Positions 42,809-52,080 of a stretch of 64,000 nt of DNA are shown one piece after another. The translations under genes were made by a program, and so were the position numbers. The stretch is taken from contig NZ_JAKNQH010000004.1 in NCBI RefSeq assembly GCF_022662305.1, forward strand, positions 347,613 to 411,612, written 5' to 3'. The DNA comes from Sphingomonas sp. BAUL-RG-20F-R05-02. GTDB taxonomy: Bacteria; Pseudomonadota; Alphaproteobacteria; Sphingomonadales; Sphingomonadaceae. The notes below the pieces were generated by a model, which searched no databases, had not been told where the DNA came from, and was given only the letters and a program-made list of their open reading frames with translations. Numbering within the stretch: position 1 is the stretch's first letter; each line of letters opens with the position of its first letter.

Positions 42809-43546
42809 ATGGCCGACACCAACGAAATCCAGTCGCAGGAAGGCGCTCCGGCAGAAGCCGGTACCGCCGAAGCGCCGGCGAACCCCAACAACCGTGGTCC
42901 GCGTGGCGGCCGTGGTCGCGGTGGTCCTCCGGGCGGCGGCAACAACCGTGGCGGTCGCGACAATCGCGGCGGTCGTGACAACCGCGGCCGTGGCGGCCCT
43001 GGCGCCGATGACGGCGGCGAGGAGCTGATCGAGAAGCTGGTTCACATCAACCGCGTCTCAAAGACGGTCAAGGGCGGCAAGCGCTTTGGCTTCGCTGCGC
43101 TCGTCGTCGTCGGCGACGGCAAGGGCCGAGTCGGCTTCGGTCATGGCAAGGCACGCGAAGTGCCGGAGGCCATTTCCAAGGCGACGGCCGCTGCCAAGAA
43201 GGCAATGGTCCGCGTTCCGCTCAAGGAAGGTCGCACGCTGCATCATGACGGCAACGGCCACTTCGGTGCCGGTCTCGTCACGCTTCGTTCGGCACCGCAG
43301 GGCACCGGCATCATCGCGGGCGGCCCGATGCGCGCCGTCTTCGAATCGCTCGGCGTTGCCGACGTGGTGACGAAATCGGTCGGCACGTCCAACCCGTACA
43401 ACATGATCCGCGCAACCTTCGAAGCGCTGACGTCGCAGACCAGCCCCAAGGCTGTTGCGCAGCGTCGTGGCAAGAAGATCGCCGACCTGATCGGCCGTGG
43501 CGGCTCGCAGACTGCCGAGGCTGATGCCGCGGCCGTGACGGAGTAA
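42809..43546 (+). CDS. rpsE: 30S ribosomal protein uS5 with RGG-rich N-terminal extension
   Basis: A 245-residue S5, which guards decoding fidelity and mRNA helicase activity; E. coli S5 has 167. The ordinary S5 fold starts near residue 72 ([20 protein letters not shown]). Before it lie an acidic/Ala stretch (1-27) and about 40 residues of Arg, Gly and Asn repeats such as [18 protein letters not shown]. Such an RGG tract suggests disordered RNA binding. Similar extensions occur in related alphaproteobacteria, so this is a lineage trait rather than an artefact. The C-terminus is also slightly extended. Confidence 0.95.
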   Translation: MADTNEIQSQEGAPAEAGTAEAPANPNNRGPRGGRGRGGPPGGGNNRGGRDNRGGRDNRGRGGPGADDGGEELIEKLVHINRVSKTVKGGKRFGFAALVVVGDGKGRVGFGHGKAREVPEAISKATAAAKKAMVRVPLKEGRTLHHDGNGHFGAGLVTLRSAPQGTGIIAGGPMRAVFESLGVADVVTKSVGTSNPYNMIRATFEALTSQTSPKAVAQRRGKKIADLIGRGGSQTAEADAAAVTE

Positions 43547-43551
43547 CTGAC

Positions 43552-43728
43552 ATGGCAACCATCAAGATCACGCAGACCGGTTCGCCGATCCGCCGCGAGA
43601 AGGACCAGCGCGCGACGCTGATCGGTCTCGGCCTCAACAAGATGCACAAGACGCGCGAACTGGAAGACACCCCGGAGGTTCGGGGCATGATCCGCAAGGT
43701 CGCGCACATGGTGAAGATCGAGGCTTAA
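43552..43728 (+). CDS. rpmD: 50S ribosomal protein uL30
   Basis: A 58-residue protein, found by translating the stretch after rpsE by hand: [35 protein letters not shown] and [12 protein letters not shown] are typical L30 blocks. Five bases after rpsE. Unusually, it is followed by a terminator instead of rplO. Confidence 0.95.
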   Translation: MATIKITQTGSPIRREKDQRATLIGLGLNKMHKTRELEDTPEVRGMIRKVAHMVKIEA

Positions 43729-43754
43729 ACGCCGCGGTAAACGCCGGATTTGAG

Positions 43755-43787
43755 AGGGGTCGTCATGCACATGACGGCCCCTTTTTC
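43755..43787 (+). terminator. Intrinsic terminator after rpmD
   Basis: A 12-bp stem (43755-43766 with 43771-43782, one G-T pair), GCAC loop, and a TTTTT tail. It lies 26 bases after rpmD and should end much of the S10-spc transcript here. Confidence 0.85.
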
Positions 43788-43928
43788 ATTTTCGCAGCGG
43801 CCGGTACGCCGCGGAGCCGGGGCCGGGCTCGACAATCATCTACGTCTAGGCGCTGCATAAGCTGGCATTCTCGTCGGTGGTGTGAGTCCACTTGGCGACA
43901 TTCAGCGCGAAGCTCGGCTGGACCCATC

Positions 43929-44500
43929 ATGAGCCGCACGATGCCCGCCGCGACGTTCTTCCTGAACCGGGTTTTCCGGATTGTTCCGTTACACTGGCGG
44001 GCGACGAGCGTGCGGTTCGCTATAGCAGTTACCGCGCGAGCCTTGCTCGATTGCACTCGCGCTGATTGGCGGAATCTTTTTCCGTCAGCGCCGTACCATT
44101 TGATCGTGGCGGTCGATCGATTGCGGGGGTGCTCTTCTTGGGCGGGATGCTGAGTCACGACATCTTCTTCTATGCCCGTTACGCGCCAACGCTGTGGATC
44201 GCGCGCGGTTGGCCCACTTTGACGGTGTTGACCTACAGCGCGCTGATCTCGCAGCTGGACGATAAAGCCGACCGGCGTCGCCTCGCAGATTTAGATCGAT
44301 GACATCATGCGGAAGCGGTGTTCGGCATGGCGCCTGCGTGCGTGATCGCTGGTGCCGCCGCCGCCCTCACCATTGCGGCGCCGCTGGTCCTAGCCGGCGT
44401 GGCCGCGGCGATCGCGGTAGCGTTGGTGGCGAACCGCCTGATCGTGCCGCCAATCACGAACGCGCTGCACCGCGCACGGGGCGGGTGTTGGGCTGTTGTT
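43929..44500 (+). pseudogene. Decayed acyltransferase_3 (OafA/ExoZ-like) gene
   Basis: Three fragments read like one membrane O-acyltransferase. Fragment 1 (43929 to about 44080) has FFLNRVFRIVPLHW, the family's RIxPLYW helix start, and ends RADWRNLF. Fragment 2 continues in another frame (about 44072-44300) with VPFDRGGRS, VLFLGGMLSHDIFFYARYA, which matches the family pattern VLFLGWTLNYEMFFY, and ends at TGA 44300. Fragment 3 (44318 to about 44500) has a hydrophobic helix and [16 protein letters not shown], like the C-terminal RLIERPI segment. So I infer one frameshift, one stop and missing N-terminal and middle parts. The active-site His of the first helix is not present. Identity rests on remembered motifs. 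Confidence 0.65.
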
Positions 44501-44609
44501 GAATGTGTCGATCCGCTCGCGACAAAAGGGCGTGACAAGATCGCCGGGACTCAGTAGGCGCACCGCCTTCCAATCATCAGCGCGTAACAAGCGAAAGCGA
44601 GTGCATCCC

Positions 44610-45161
44610 ATGAAGTTGAACGAAATCCGCGATAACGCGGGCGCCCGTAAGTCCAAGATCCGCGTCGGCCGTGGTATCGGTTCCGGCAAGGGCAAGACCG
44701 GCGGTCGCGGCCAGAAGGGCCAGAAGAGCCGCGAGGGCGTCAGCATCGCCGGCTTCGAAGGTGGCCAGATGCCGCTCCACATGCGGTTGCCGAAGCGTGG
44801 CTTCAACAACATCTTCGCCAAGGATTATGCCGAAGTGAACCTCGGTGCGATCCAGAAGGCGGTCGACGCCGGCAAGATCGAGGCGGGCGCAACGCTCGGC
44901 CATGCCGCGCTGAAGGCGGCGAACCTGGCGCGTGGCGGCAAGGACGGCGTGCGTCTGCTCGGCAAGGGCGAACTGACCGCAAAGCTCAGCTTCACCGTTG
45001 CCGGCGCGTCGAAGGGTGCGATCGAGGCGGTCGAGAAGGCTGGTGGTTCGGTTTCGGTGATCGAAGTCGTCGCAGCGGCCGACAAGGCTGCCGCCAAGAA
45101 GGGCGTCAAGTACGCCGAGCGCAAGGCCGCCAAGGCTGAGAAGAACGCCGCCAAGGCGTGA
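44610..45161 (+). CDS. rplO: 50S ribosomal protein uL15
   Basis: A 183-residue assembly protein. [29 protein letters not shown] and [12 protein letters not shown] are standard. It has a C-terminal tail of about 25 residues rich in Ala and Lys. The spc operon is interrupted before it by about 880 bp, so it probably has its own promoter; none is obvious. Confidence 0.96.
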   Translation: MKLNEIRDNAGARKSKIRVGRGIGSGKGKTGGRGQKGQKSREGVSIAGFEGGQMPLHMRLPKRGFNNIFAKDYAEVNLGAIQKAVDAGKIEAGATLGHAALKAANLARGGKDGVRLLGKGELTAKLSFTVAGASKGAIEAVEKAGGSVSVIEVVAAADKAAAKKGVKYAERKAAKAEKNAAKA

Positions 45162-45169
45162 TCTTCCCG

Positions 45170-45195
45170 CCCCGCTGCTTTGAAAAGCGGCGGGG
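45170..45195 (+). other. Hairpin between rplO and secY
   Basis: An 11-bp stem (45170-45180 with 45185-45195, one G-T pair) and a TGAA loop, eight bases after the rplO stop. There is no T-tract after it, so mRNA stabilisation or processing is more likely than termination. Confidence 0.55.
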
Positions 45196-45332
45196 TGAGG
45201 GTGGCCCGGATCGATTCGGGTTCACAATCGCGCTAGGCAACCCCAAACGCATGACTATATGAGCGGCGGGGCGTCCAAACGCTTTCCGCCGCTTTTGTTT
45301 CCTAGACCGTTTGATTCGGGACGACTTCCAGC

Positions 45333-46697
45333 ATGGCATCCGCAGCCGACCAGATGGCCTCCGGCCTCAGCATGTCGAAATTCGCGCAGGCGACCGATCT
45401 CAAGAAGCGCCTCTGGTTTACGATCGGCGCGCTGATCGTGTTCCGGTTGCTCAGCTACGTGCCGCTGCCGGGTATCGACCCGACCGCGCTCAGCCAGCTC
45501 TCGCAATCGACGAGCGGCGGCGTGCTCGATTTCTTCAACGCGTTTTCGGGCGGTTCGCTCAAGCGCATGAGCCTGACCGCGCTCGGCGTGATGCCGTACA
45601 TCACCGCCTCGATCGTCATTCAGCTCGCCACTTCGCTGTCGCCGACCCTGGCGGCGATCAAGAAGGAAGGCGAGAGCGGGCGCAAGCGCCTCAACCAGTA
45701 TACCCGCTATGGCACGGTTGGGCTAACGGCGGTGCAGGGCTATTTCATTGCGGTCGGCCTGGAGACGCTCGGTGCCAACCAGGGCGTGCAGGCGGTGGTC
45801 GATCCCGGCATGATGTTCCGCGTCGCGGCGGTCATCTCGCTGATCGGCGGGACGATGTTCCTGATGTGGATCGGCGAGCAGATTACCAGCCGCGGCATCG
45901 GCAACGGCATGTCGCTCATCATCATGGCCGGTATCGTCGCGAACCTGCCTACGACATTGTACAATCTGTTCGAGGGTGGTCGGTCGGGCAATCTCGATGC
46001 GTTCCGTATCATCGGGATCATCATCGCGGTGGTTGGGCTGGTGTTGTTCATCTGCTTTATGGAGCGCGCCCAGCGTCGCATCCTGATCCAATATCCCAAG
46101 CGCCAGACCCAGCGCGGCATGCAGGCGGATCGCAGCCATCTCCCGCTCAAGATCAACACGGCCGGTGTGATCCCGCCGATCTTCGCGTCGTCGTTGCTGC
46201 TGATGCCGCTGACGATCATGCAGTTCGCGGGTAAGCGCGTGGAGAGCAACAGCTGGTGGAGCGACGTGATCCTGACGCTCAACCAGTATCTCCAGCACGG
46301 CTCACCGGTGTATATGCTGCTCTACGGCGCGGGCATCATCTTCTTCTCGTTCTTTTACACGGCGGTGGTGTTCAACCCCGAGGAGACAGCCGATAATCTG
46401 AAGCGCTACGGCGGTTTCATCCCCGGCATCCGTCCCGGCAAGAACACCGAGATGTATTTCGATTACGTGCTGACGCGCATCACCGTGATCGGCGCGGGGT
46501 ATCTGGCGATCATCTGCCTGTTGCCTGAAGAACTGGTGTCGATGCTCCAGATCCCATTCTATCTGGGCGGAACCAGCCTGCTGATCGTCGTCAACGTGAC
46601 GATGGATACGGTGACGCAGATCCAGAGCCACTTGCTCGCACATCAATATGGCGATTTAATCAAAAAGTCGAAGTTGAAGGGCGGCCGCCTGCGCTAA
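45333..46697 (+). CDS. secY: Protein translocase subunit SecY
   Basis: A 454-residue, ten-helix channel of the Sec translocon. The plug and first helix region [23 protein letters not shown], and [19 protein letters not shown] are standard. It follows rplO by 171 bp and precedes adk by 33 bp. Confidence 0.97.
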   Translation: MASAADQMASGLSMSKFAQATDLKKRLWFTIGALIVFRLLSYVPLPGIDPTALSQLSQSTSGGVLDFFNAFSGGSLKRMSLTALGVMPYITASIVIQLATSLSPTLAAIKKEGESGRKRLNQYTRYGTVGLTAVQGYFIAVGLETLGANQGVQAVVDPGMMFRVAAVISLIGGTMFLMWIGEQITSRGIGNGMSLIIMAGIVANLPTTLYNLFEGGRSGNLDAFRIIGIIIAVVGLVLFICFMERAQRRILIQYPKRQTQRGMQADRSHLPLKINTAGVIPPIFASSLLLMPLTIMQFAGKRVESNSWWSDVILTLNQYLQHGSPVYMLLYGAGIIFFSFFYTAVVFNPEETADNLKRYGGFIPGIRPGKNTEMYFDYVLTRITVIGAGYLAIICLLPEELVSMLQIPFYLGGTSLLIVVNVTMDTVTQIQSHLLAHQYGDLIKKSKLKGGRLR

Positions 46698-46730
46698 GCA
46701 TGGCGGCTTGCATTAGGGGGACGCGGACTC

Positions 46731-47378
46731 GTGAACATCATTCTGCTTGGGCCGCCGGGGGCGGGCAAGGGCACGCAGGCGAGCCGGCTCGAGATTGAAC
46801 GCGGCATGGTTCAGCTGTCCACCGGCGACATGCTGCGCGCCGCGCGCAAGGCCGACACGCCGCTGGGGGCGAAGGTCGCCGCAGTCATGGATTCGGGCGC
46901 TTTGGTGTCGGACGAGATCGTCTCCGCCTTGATCGACGACAGGCTGGCGGCGCTCTCGGCCGAGCAGGGTACGATCTTCGACGGCTACCCGCGTACGGCC
47001 GCGCAGGCGGAATCGCTCGACGAGATTCTTGCCGCGCATGGTCGCAAGCTCGACAGGGTGATCGAGCTAGAGGTGAACGAGGATGCCCTCGTCGAGCGGA
47101 TCGTCGGGCGCTATACCTGCGCCAAGTGCGGTGCCGGCTATCACGATCATTTCAAGCAACCGGCTGTTGCCGGCGTTTGCGACGTATGCGGGTCCACCGA
47201 GTTCAAGCGTCGCGCTGACGACAACGAGGAAACGGTGCGCACGCGCATGGCCGAATATCGCGCGAAGACAGTTCCGATCCTGCCGCTGTACGAGGCGCGT
47301 GGTCTGGTCGTTCGGGTCGATGGCATGGCGGATATCGAGCAGGTCAGCACCCAGATCGCGGCGATCGTCAACCGGTAA
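46731..47378 (+). CDS. adk: Adenylate kinase with zinc-type LID
   Basis: A 215-residue enzyme that balances AMP, ADP and ATP. P-loop GPPGAGKGT at 7-15. The LID carries Cys130, Cys133, Cys150 and Cys153 (CAKC...CDVC), the zinc-binding type, unlike E. coli Adk. GTG start at 46731, with AGGGGGA ahead. It ends the secY group. Confidence 0.96.
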   Translation: MNIILLGPPGAGKGTQASRLEIERGMVQLSTGDMLRAARKADTPLGAKVAAVMDSGALVSDEIVSALIDDRLAALSAEQGTIFDGYPRTAAQAESLDEILAAHGRKLDRVIELEVNEDALVERIVGRYTCAKCGAGYHDHFKQPAVAGVCDVCGSTEFKRRADDNEETVRTRMAEYRAKTVPILPLYEARGLVVRVDGMADIEQVSTQIAAIVNR

Positions 47379-47493
47379 AAGCCTCCGCGCCAAGCTCGGC
47401 ACAACCGAACAAGGCGCGGTCCGTGCGCGGCTTGGGTGAGGCGCGACGACGCGAAATCGCGCATGCCGCTGCGACCGCGGAGGACAGCAGAGG

Positions 47494-48540
47494 TTACGGA
47501 ACGATCCTGAACTGGTAGCTGTAGCTTTTCATCGCACCGTTCACACTGACGTTGGCGATGGTGACATCATAGCTCGTGCCGTTGGTGACGCCGGCAACGG
47601 CGAACTGGAGGTTGTTGGGTAAGCCATAACCGGCTGTATCCGAGCTGATGTTCGAAACCGTGAGCTCCGCACCTCCGTGTACCGCCACCCGCACGGTCGC
47701 GCCAGCGTAGTTCACCGAAGTGTTGGCGTAGCGGCTGGCAGCGTTGGCGATCACTCCGAACGAGAAAAGCGAGCCTCCCTTGAAATAGCGGGTCGGATAG
47801 TCGCCGTAAGGATACGCTACGAACGCCGGCAGCATACCACCGGCCGGAGCGGCGCCGCTGTTATTGAACACCTTCAGGGCCGCGAAATCGAGGATCTGCC
47901 CGGTCGATCCGCTAACGACCGTACGGCCGTAGCTGAACGTGGTTGCGAACGGATCCAGGATCCAGCGGCGGTGACCGACATTGTTGGCGACGATGTTGCT
48001 GACCTCGTCCATCAGCCCGCCAAGGATCGCGTCGTCGGACTGTAGCGCAATGTTGGCGGTCTGGAACGCGCCCGCGAGATCGCTCGATCCGGCACCTGCC
48101 GCTCCAAGATCGCTATAGCATTTCCACGTTGTTGGTGGCGTGTGGCTAAGCGTACCGTTCGCCGCCATCATCAGCGACGCGGCCTGCGCGGCGGGCTCGT
48201 CCGCAGTGGAGTAGCCGACCGGCGGCAGGCGGTGCAGCGCGCGGATGCCGTTAACCACCGCGAGGACCTGCGCGGTTACGGACGCCTTCAACTGTCCGGC
48301 GACGCAGTTGGTCGCGCTGGGCGGGCTGACGTAGAACGAGGCCGCCGCAGCGACGTTATCGGGTCCGGTCGCGACGTTTAGCGGCGGGCTTGGCGTGGGT
48401 GTGGGCGCCGGCACCGCAGGCGGAACGGGCGTTGTGGCCGCGGGGGCACCCGGAACGACCGCCGTGTCGCCGCCGGTGTTCGACCCGCCACCACAGGCGG
48501 TGGTGAGGAGAAGCGCTGTCAGCGCGGCGTGTCTGTACAT
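47494..48540 (-). CDS. CAP (SCP/PR1-like) domain lipoprotein
   Basis: A 348-residue exported protein. Signal MYRHAALTALLLTTAC ends in a lipobox-like TTAC, then a Gly/Pro/Thr-rich linker (about 20-60), then a CAP domain (about 85-235) with VLAVVNGIRALHRLPPV and LSHTPP. The CAP family is found in secreted proteins of varied and mostly unknown function. The C-terminal 100 residues are beta-rich, possibly an Ig-like or Fn3-like domain. ATG at 48540 gives the signal peptide; the longer open frame does not. It is convergent with adk and divergent from the response regulator. Confidence 0.8.
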   Translation of the reverse strand: MYRHAALTALLLTTACGGGSNTGGDTAVVPGAPAATTPVPPAVPAPTPTPSPPLNVATGPDNVAAAASFYVSPPSATNCVAGQLKASVTAQVLAVVNGIRALHRLPPVGYSTADEPAAQAASLMMAANGTLSHTPPTTWKCYSDLGAAGAGSSDLAGAFQTANIALQSDDAILGGLMDEVSNIVANNVGHRRWILDPFATTFSYGRTVVSGSTGQILDFAALKVFNNSGAAPAGGMLPAFVAYPYGDYPTRYFKGGSLFSFGVIANAASRYANTSVNYAGATVRVAVHGGAELTVSNISSDTAGYGLPNNLQFAVAGVTNGTSYDVTIANVSVNGAMKSYSYQFRIVP

Positions 48541-48823
48541 TGGACCGTCTCTCTTTCCCGACAAATACTTCTTATAGGCGAACGGCCGGTCACCTGTGGC
48601 CGCCGGCAAGGCGGTCGCCGGATGTTGCGATGCCAAGATGACATTTTCGTCATGGCTGCTTCATCGGCGCGCCAGTGCGCGCGCGGTAGAACGCCGCCAT
48701 GGCTCGCTTGTCGGCCAGAAAGTTTCCCAGATCGGCGCCCGCACTCCCGGGGGTGTCGTTGGCCGGCGGAAGGCGTGCTTTCCGCCGGCCTCAATTCGTT
48801 CTAGGCTAAAGGCCCCGCCCGGA

Positions 48824-49528
48824 ATGTCAGAGTCGATGACCCGCAAGATCCTGATCGTCGAAGATGATGCCGGCACCGCCGCGTACCTGGCGAAGGGGCT
48901 GGGCGAAGCCGGCTTTTCGGTCGAGACCGCCGTTGACGGCCGCGACGGCCTGTTCCTCGCCAGTGAGGGGGTGGTCGATCTCATCATCGCCGATCGCATG
49001 CTGCCGGGCCTGGACGGCCTCGCGATGATCGGGGCGATCCGGGCGGCCGGTATTCGCACGCCGGTGCTGATGCTGTCGGCGCTCGCGACCGTGGATGACC
49101 GCATCGACGGGCTAAAGGCAGGTGCCGACGACTATCTGTGCAAACCTTTCTCGTTCGCGGAGTTGTTCGCCCGCATCGAAGCATTGCTGCGCCGGGTCGA
49201 TCTCGCCGTCGCCAAGAACCAGGTCACCAAATTGAGCGTCGGCGATCTCGAGATCGACCTGCTCGCCCGCACCGTCACGCGTGAGGGGCGCTCGATCCCG
49301 CTTGGTGCGCGGGAGTTCAACCTCCTGGAATATCTCGCGCGGCATGCCGGGCAGGTGGTGACGCGCACGATGATGCTGGAGAAGATCTGGAACTACCATT
49401 TCGACCCCGGCTCGAATGTGGTCGACGTGCATATCGGCCGGCTGCGGCGCAAGATCGAGGATGGCTTCCGCGCCCCGATCCTGCATACCGTGCGCGGTGC
49501 CGGATACCGACTCTCTGCCGACAGCTAA
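48824..49528 (+). CDS. OmpR/PhoB-family response regulator
   Basis: A 234-residue DNA-binding regulator. Receiver: acidic pocket VEDD, phosphoacceptor Asp in IIADRMLPGLDG, and Lys in LCKPFS. The winged-helix C-terminus has ARTVTREGRSIPL, EFNLLEYLARHAGQVVTR, SNVVDVHIGRLRRKI and TVRGAGYRL, the CzcR/CopR-type OmpR pattern. Two starts are possible (48824 and 48836). The partner kinase overlaps its end. Target genes unknown; the divergent lipoprotein gene is a candidate (inference). Confidence 0.9.
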   Translation: MSESMTRKILIVEDDAGTAAYLAKGLGEAGFSVETAVDGRDGLFLASEGVVDLIIADRMLPGLDGLAMIGAIRAAGIRTPVLMLSALATVDDRIDGLKAGADDYLCKPFSFAELFARIEALLRRVDLAVAKNQVTKLSVGDLEIDLLARTVTREGRSIPLGAREFNLLEYLARHAGQVVTRTMMLEKIWNYHFDPGSNVVDVHIGRLRRKIEDGFRAPILHTVRGAGYRLSADS

Positions 49529-50888
49529 ACGCCCCTTCCGTCTGTCCGTCACTGCGCGAATCGCGCTGCTCGCGATTGGGCTGGCGCTGGTGTCCAACCT
49601 CGTTCTGGTGGCATTCGTCTGGCAGCAGATCCGCGATGACTCCGTCGACGCATTGCGGCGTGACACGATCGAGCAGTCGGACGCGTTGGTCTCGGTATGG
49701 AGATCGGGCGGTGAGCGGGCGCTCGCCCGCGCCATCGCGGAGGCGCGAGCGCCCGGCGATTTCTCGCTCATCCTCGCGATCGTCGATGGCAGCGGGCAGC
49801 GGCGCGTCGGCGTCGGGCCGGAGGATATCACGCTGGTCGGCGCGCCGGAGCCGACCGCCTTCCGCATCGGCAAAATTGGTGGCGACCGGCCGTGGTCAGA
49901 GCGCGAAGCAGGCTATTCGGTGCGGCGGATCGGCGCCAGTTTCCTCGTCAGCGGTCGGCTGCTGGATGATTGGGAGCAGGAACAGCGCGGCATCGAACGC
50001 GCGATGGGGGCGGCGACCTTGCTGTCGCTGGCTTTGGGGCTGCTCGTCGGGCTGATCGTGACACGCTACGTCGGCCATCGTCTCAACGAGGTGACGGATG
50101 TGATCGAGGGCGTGGCGGCGGGGGATCTCACCCGACGCGTGGAGGGTGTCGCGGGGGGGCAGGACGCGTTCGACCGGCTCGCCTCGCGGCTAAACGCAAT
50201 GCTTGACAAGCTGGAACGGTTGATGAGCGAGCTGCGTGTGGTGACGGATGGCTTCGCTCACGATCTGCGCTCGCCGCTGGCGCGGCTGCGCAGCAAGGCA
50301 GAGGCGGCGGTGCTGCAATCCGAACCCGAAGCGCGCGAAGCCGCGATGAGCGGGCTGCTGGTCGAAACCGATCTGGTGATGCGGATGCTCACCACGCTTA
50401 TCGAGATCAGCCGCGCCGAGTCGCTCTCGCGCGACCGGTTCACCAGCGTCGATCCCAAGGCGCTGGTCGAAGAGATCGCCGAACTGTACGCGCCGGTAGT
50501 CGAGGATGCCGGCATGACCTTCGTGACCGCGATCGAGCCGACCGACGGCCGTGTGATTCTGCATCGTGAACTGATGACGCAGGCGATTACCAACCTGATC
50601 GACAATGCGCTCCGGCACGCCGCCGCTGGTAGGGCGGTGACGCTGCGCCTCGCGCGCGACGATCGCGAACTGCGCTTTCAGGTCGAGGATCGCGGCCCCG
50701 GCATCGCGCAGGCGGATCGCGCACTGGCGCTGCGCCGATTCGGCCGGCTCGATGGTGCCCGGACGACGCCTGGGGCAGGGTTGGGGATGGCGCTGGTCGA
50801 GGCGGTGGCTCGCCTGCACGGCGGGCGACTGGACCTTGAGGAGAACGCGCCCGGGCTGATTGCCGCGATCGTTGTTCCCGTCGGCTGA
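49497..50888 (+). CDS. Sensor histidine kinase of the adjacent regulator
   Basis: A 463-residue membrane sensor. TM1 (about 17-42), a periplasmic domain of about 130 residues, TM2 (about 178-198), HAMP, HisKA with His255 in GFAHDLRSPLARL, and HATPase with NLIDNALRHA and GPGI. It ends in a G2 box GAGLGMALVEAVA. A GTG at 49497 overlapping the regulator's end by 32 bases is the most likely start; longer open frame upstream is a shadow. Ligand unknown; metal sensing would fit the CzcS/CopS-like layout but is inference. Confidence 0.85.
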   Translation: MPDTDSLPTAKRPFRLSVTARIALLAIGLALVSNLVLVAFVWQQIRDDSVDALRRDTIEQSDALVSVWRSGGERALARAIAEARAPGDFSLILAIVDGSGQRRVGVGPEDITLVGAPEPTAFRIGKIGGDRPWSEREAGYSVRRIGASFLVSGRLLDDWEQEQRGIERAMGAATLLSLALGLLVGLIVTRYVGHRLNEVTDVIEGVAAGDLTRRVEGVAGGQDAFDRLASRLNAMLDKLERLMSELRVVTDGFAHDLRSPLARLRSKAEAAVLQSEPEAREAAMSGLLVETDLVMRMLTTLIEISRAESLSRDRFTSVDPKALVEEIAELYAPVVEDAGMTFVTAIEPTDGRVILHRELMTQAITNLIDNALRHAAAGRAVTLRLARDDRELRFQVEDRGPGIAQADRALALRRFGRLDGARTTPGAGLGMALVEAVARLHGGRLDLEENAPGLIAAIVVPVG

Positions 50889-51125
50889 TCAGCTATGTGG
50901 GGTGAGGAACCTTCCGATCGAGTGGCTTGATTCCAGAGCGCGATCGTGCTGCGCCGCCACCACCGGCTTGACAGCAGCTTTGCGACTCCTTACTCGCCCG
51001 CTATTCCGATACCACGGCGACGGCGGCGCGTTACGCGTGCGCCGCTATCGTGCGTTCGGAACAGGCAACGCGTTGAGATGGGGTGTGCAGCCATGCAGGC
51101 CCCGTGGAGCAGGAGAAAGACTTTC

Positions 51126-51494
51126 ATGGCACGTATCGCGGGCGTCAACATCCCGACCAACAAGCGCGTGGTGATCGCGCTGACCTATATCCACGGCATT
51201 GGTAACACCAAGGCGAAGGAAATCACCGCCAAGCTGAACATCGCACCGGAGCGTCGCGTCCAGGATCTCACCGATTCGGAAGTGCTGCAGATCCGTGAGA
51301 CGATCGACGCCGATATCACCGTGGAAGGCGATCTTCGTCGCCAGACCGCGATGAACATCAAGCGGTTGATGGATCTTGCCTGCTACCGCGGCCTGCGTCA
51401 TCGCAAAGGCCTGCCGGTCCGTGGCCAGCGCACGCACACCAATGCGCGCACCCGCAAGGGCAAGGCGAAGCCGATCGCAGGCAAGAAGAAGTAA
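51126..51494 (+). CDS. rpsM: 30S ribosomal protein uS13
   Basis: A 122-residue protein of the 30S head, contacting tRNA and the 50[26 protein letters not shown] and [16 protein letters not shown] are standard. AGGAGAAAG lies upstream. First gene of the alpha group, now 3.7 kb from adk. Confidence 0.97.
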   Translation: MARIAGVNIPTNKRVVIALTYIHGIGNTKAKEITAKLNIAPERRVQDLTDSEVLQIRETIDADITVEGDLRRQTAMNIKRLMDLACYRGLRHRKGLPVRGQRTHTNARTRKGKAKPIAGKKK

Positions 51495-51496
51495 GG

Positions 51497-51519
51497 AATT
51501 CGTCCGGGTACGAATTTTT
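51497..51519 (+). terminator. Terminator-like hairpin after rpsM
   Basis: A 7-bp stem AATTCGT/ACGAATT (51497-51503 with 51510-51516) followed by TTTAC and TTTTTC. It is short and A-T rich, so may act only weakly. A second stem (GGAGGCA/TGCCTCC, about 51534-51561) follows before rpsK. Confidence 0.45.
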
Positions 51520-51595
51520 ACTTTTTCTCCGCCGGAGGCAGGCTCAAGGCTGATTGCCTCCCGGTCTCAGTATTTCGGGATATAGGAACCAAAAA

Positions 51596-51985
51596 ATGGC
51601 ACGCGAACCACAGCGCATCAAGCGCCGCGAGCGGAAGAACATCACCTCGGGCGTGGCCCATGTGAATGCCAGCTTCAACAACACCATGATCACCATCACC
51701 GATGCGCAGGGCAACGCGATCTCCTGGTCGTCGGCCGGCATGATGGGCTTCAAGGGCAGCCGCAAGTCGACCCCGTATGCGGCGCAGGTTGCAGCGGAAG
51801 ACGCCGGCAAGAAGGCCGCCGAACACGGCGTCCGTACGCTTGAAGTCGAGGTCAAGGGCCCCGGCTCGGGCCGTGAGTCGGCGCTGCGCGCGCTGCAGGC
51901 GGTCGGCTTCCAGATTACTTCGATCCGCGACGTGACTTCGATCCCGCATAACGGCGTTCGCCCCTCAAAGCGCCGCCGCGTCTGA
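51596..51985 (+). CDS. rpsK: 30S ribosomal protein uS11
   Basis: A 129-residue platform protein. [32 protein letters not shown] and [12 protein letters not shown] are standard. Start [11 protein letters not shown]; 101 bp after rpsM. Confidence 0.97.
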   Translation: MAREPQRIKRRERKNITSGVAHVNASFNNTMITITDAQGNAISWSSAGMMGFKGSRKSTPYAAQVAAEDAGKKAAEHGVRTLEVEVKGPGSGRESALRALQAVGFQITSIRDVTSIPHNGVRPSKRRRV

Positions 51986-51993
51986 ATTCGTCT

Positions 51994-52026
51994 CGTCCGC
52001 GCGCGGTTGATCGCGCCGCGCGGACG
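51994..52026 (+). other. Hairpin between rpsK and rpoA
   Basis: A perfect 9-bp stem (51994-52002 with 52018-52026) in the 95-bp gap, with further G-C pairing possible inside its loop. There is no T-tract. Likely an mRNA stability or processing element. Confidence 0.5.
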
Positions 52027-52080
52027 ATTCGCCCAAGGGCCGGAGTTGCTCCGCTCCCGCCCAAAACCAAGGGGAAGCCC

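Noticed and set aside
42890..43000. Short repeated DNA resembling a CRISPR-like array
   Set aside because: The repeats are in-frame codons for the Arg-Gly-Asn tract of S5, with no spacers.
43763..44158. A 131-codon minus-strand frame between rpmD and rplO
   Set aside because: It covers the terminator and the acyltransferase-like fragments and has no domain; the plus-strand remnants explain the region better.
47379..47493. Possible tRNA or terminator between adk and the CAP lipoprotein gene
   Set aside because: No cloverleaf or T-tailed hairpin could be drawn; it is left as a plain convergent gap.
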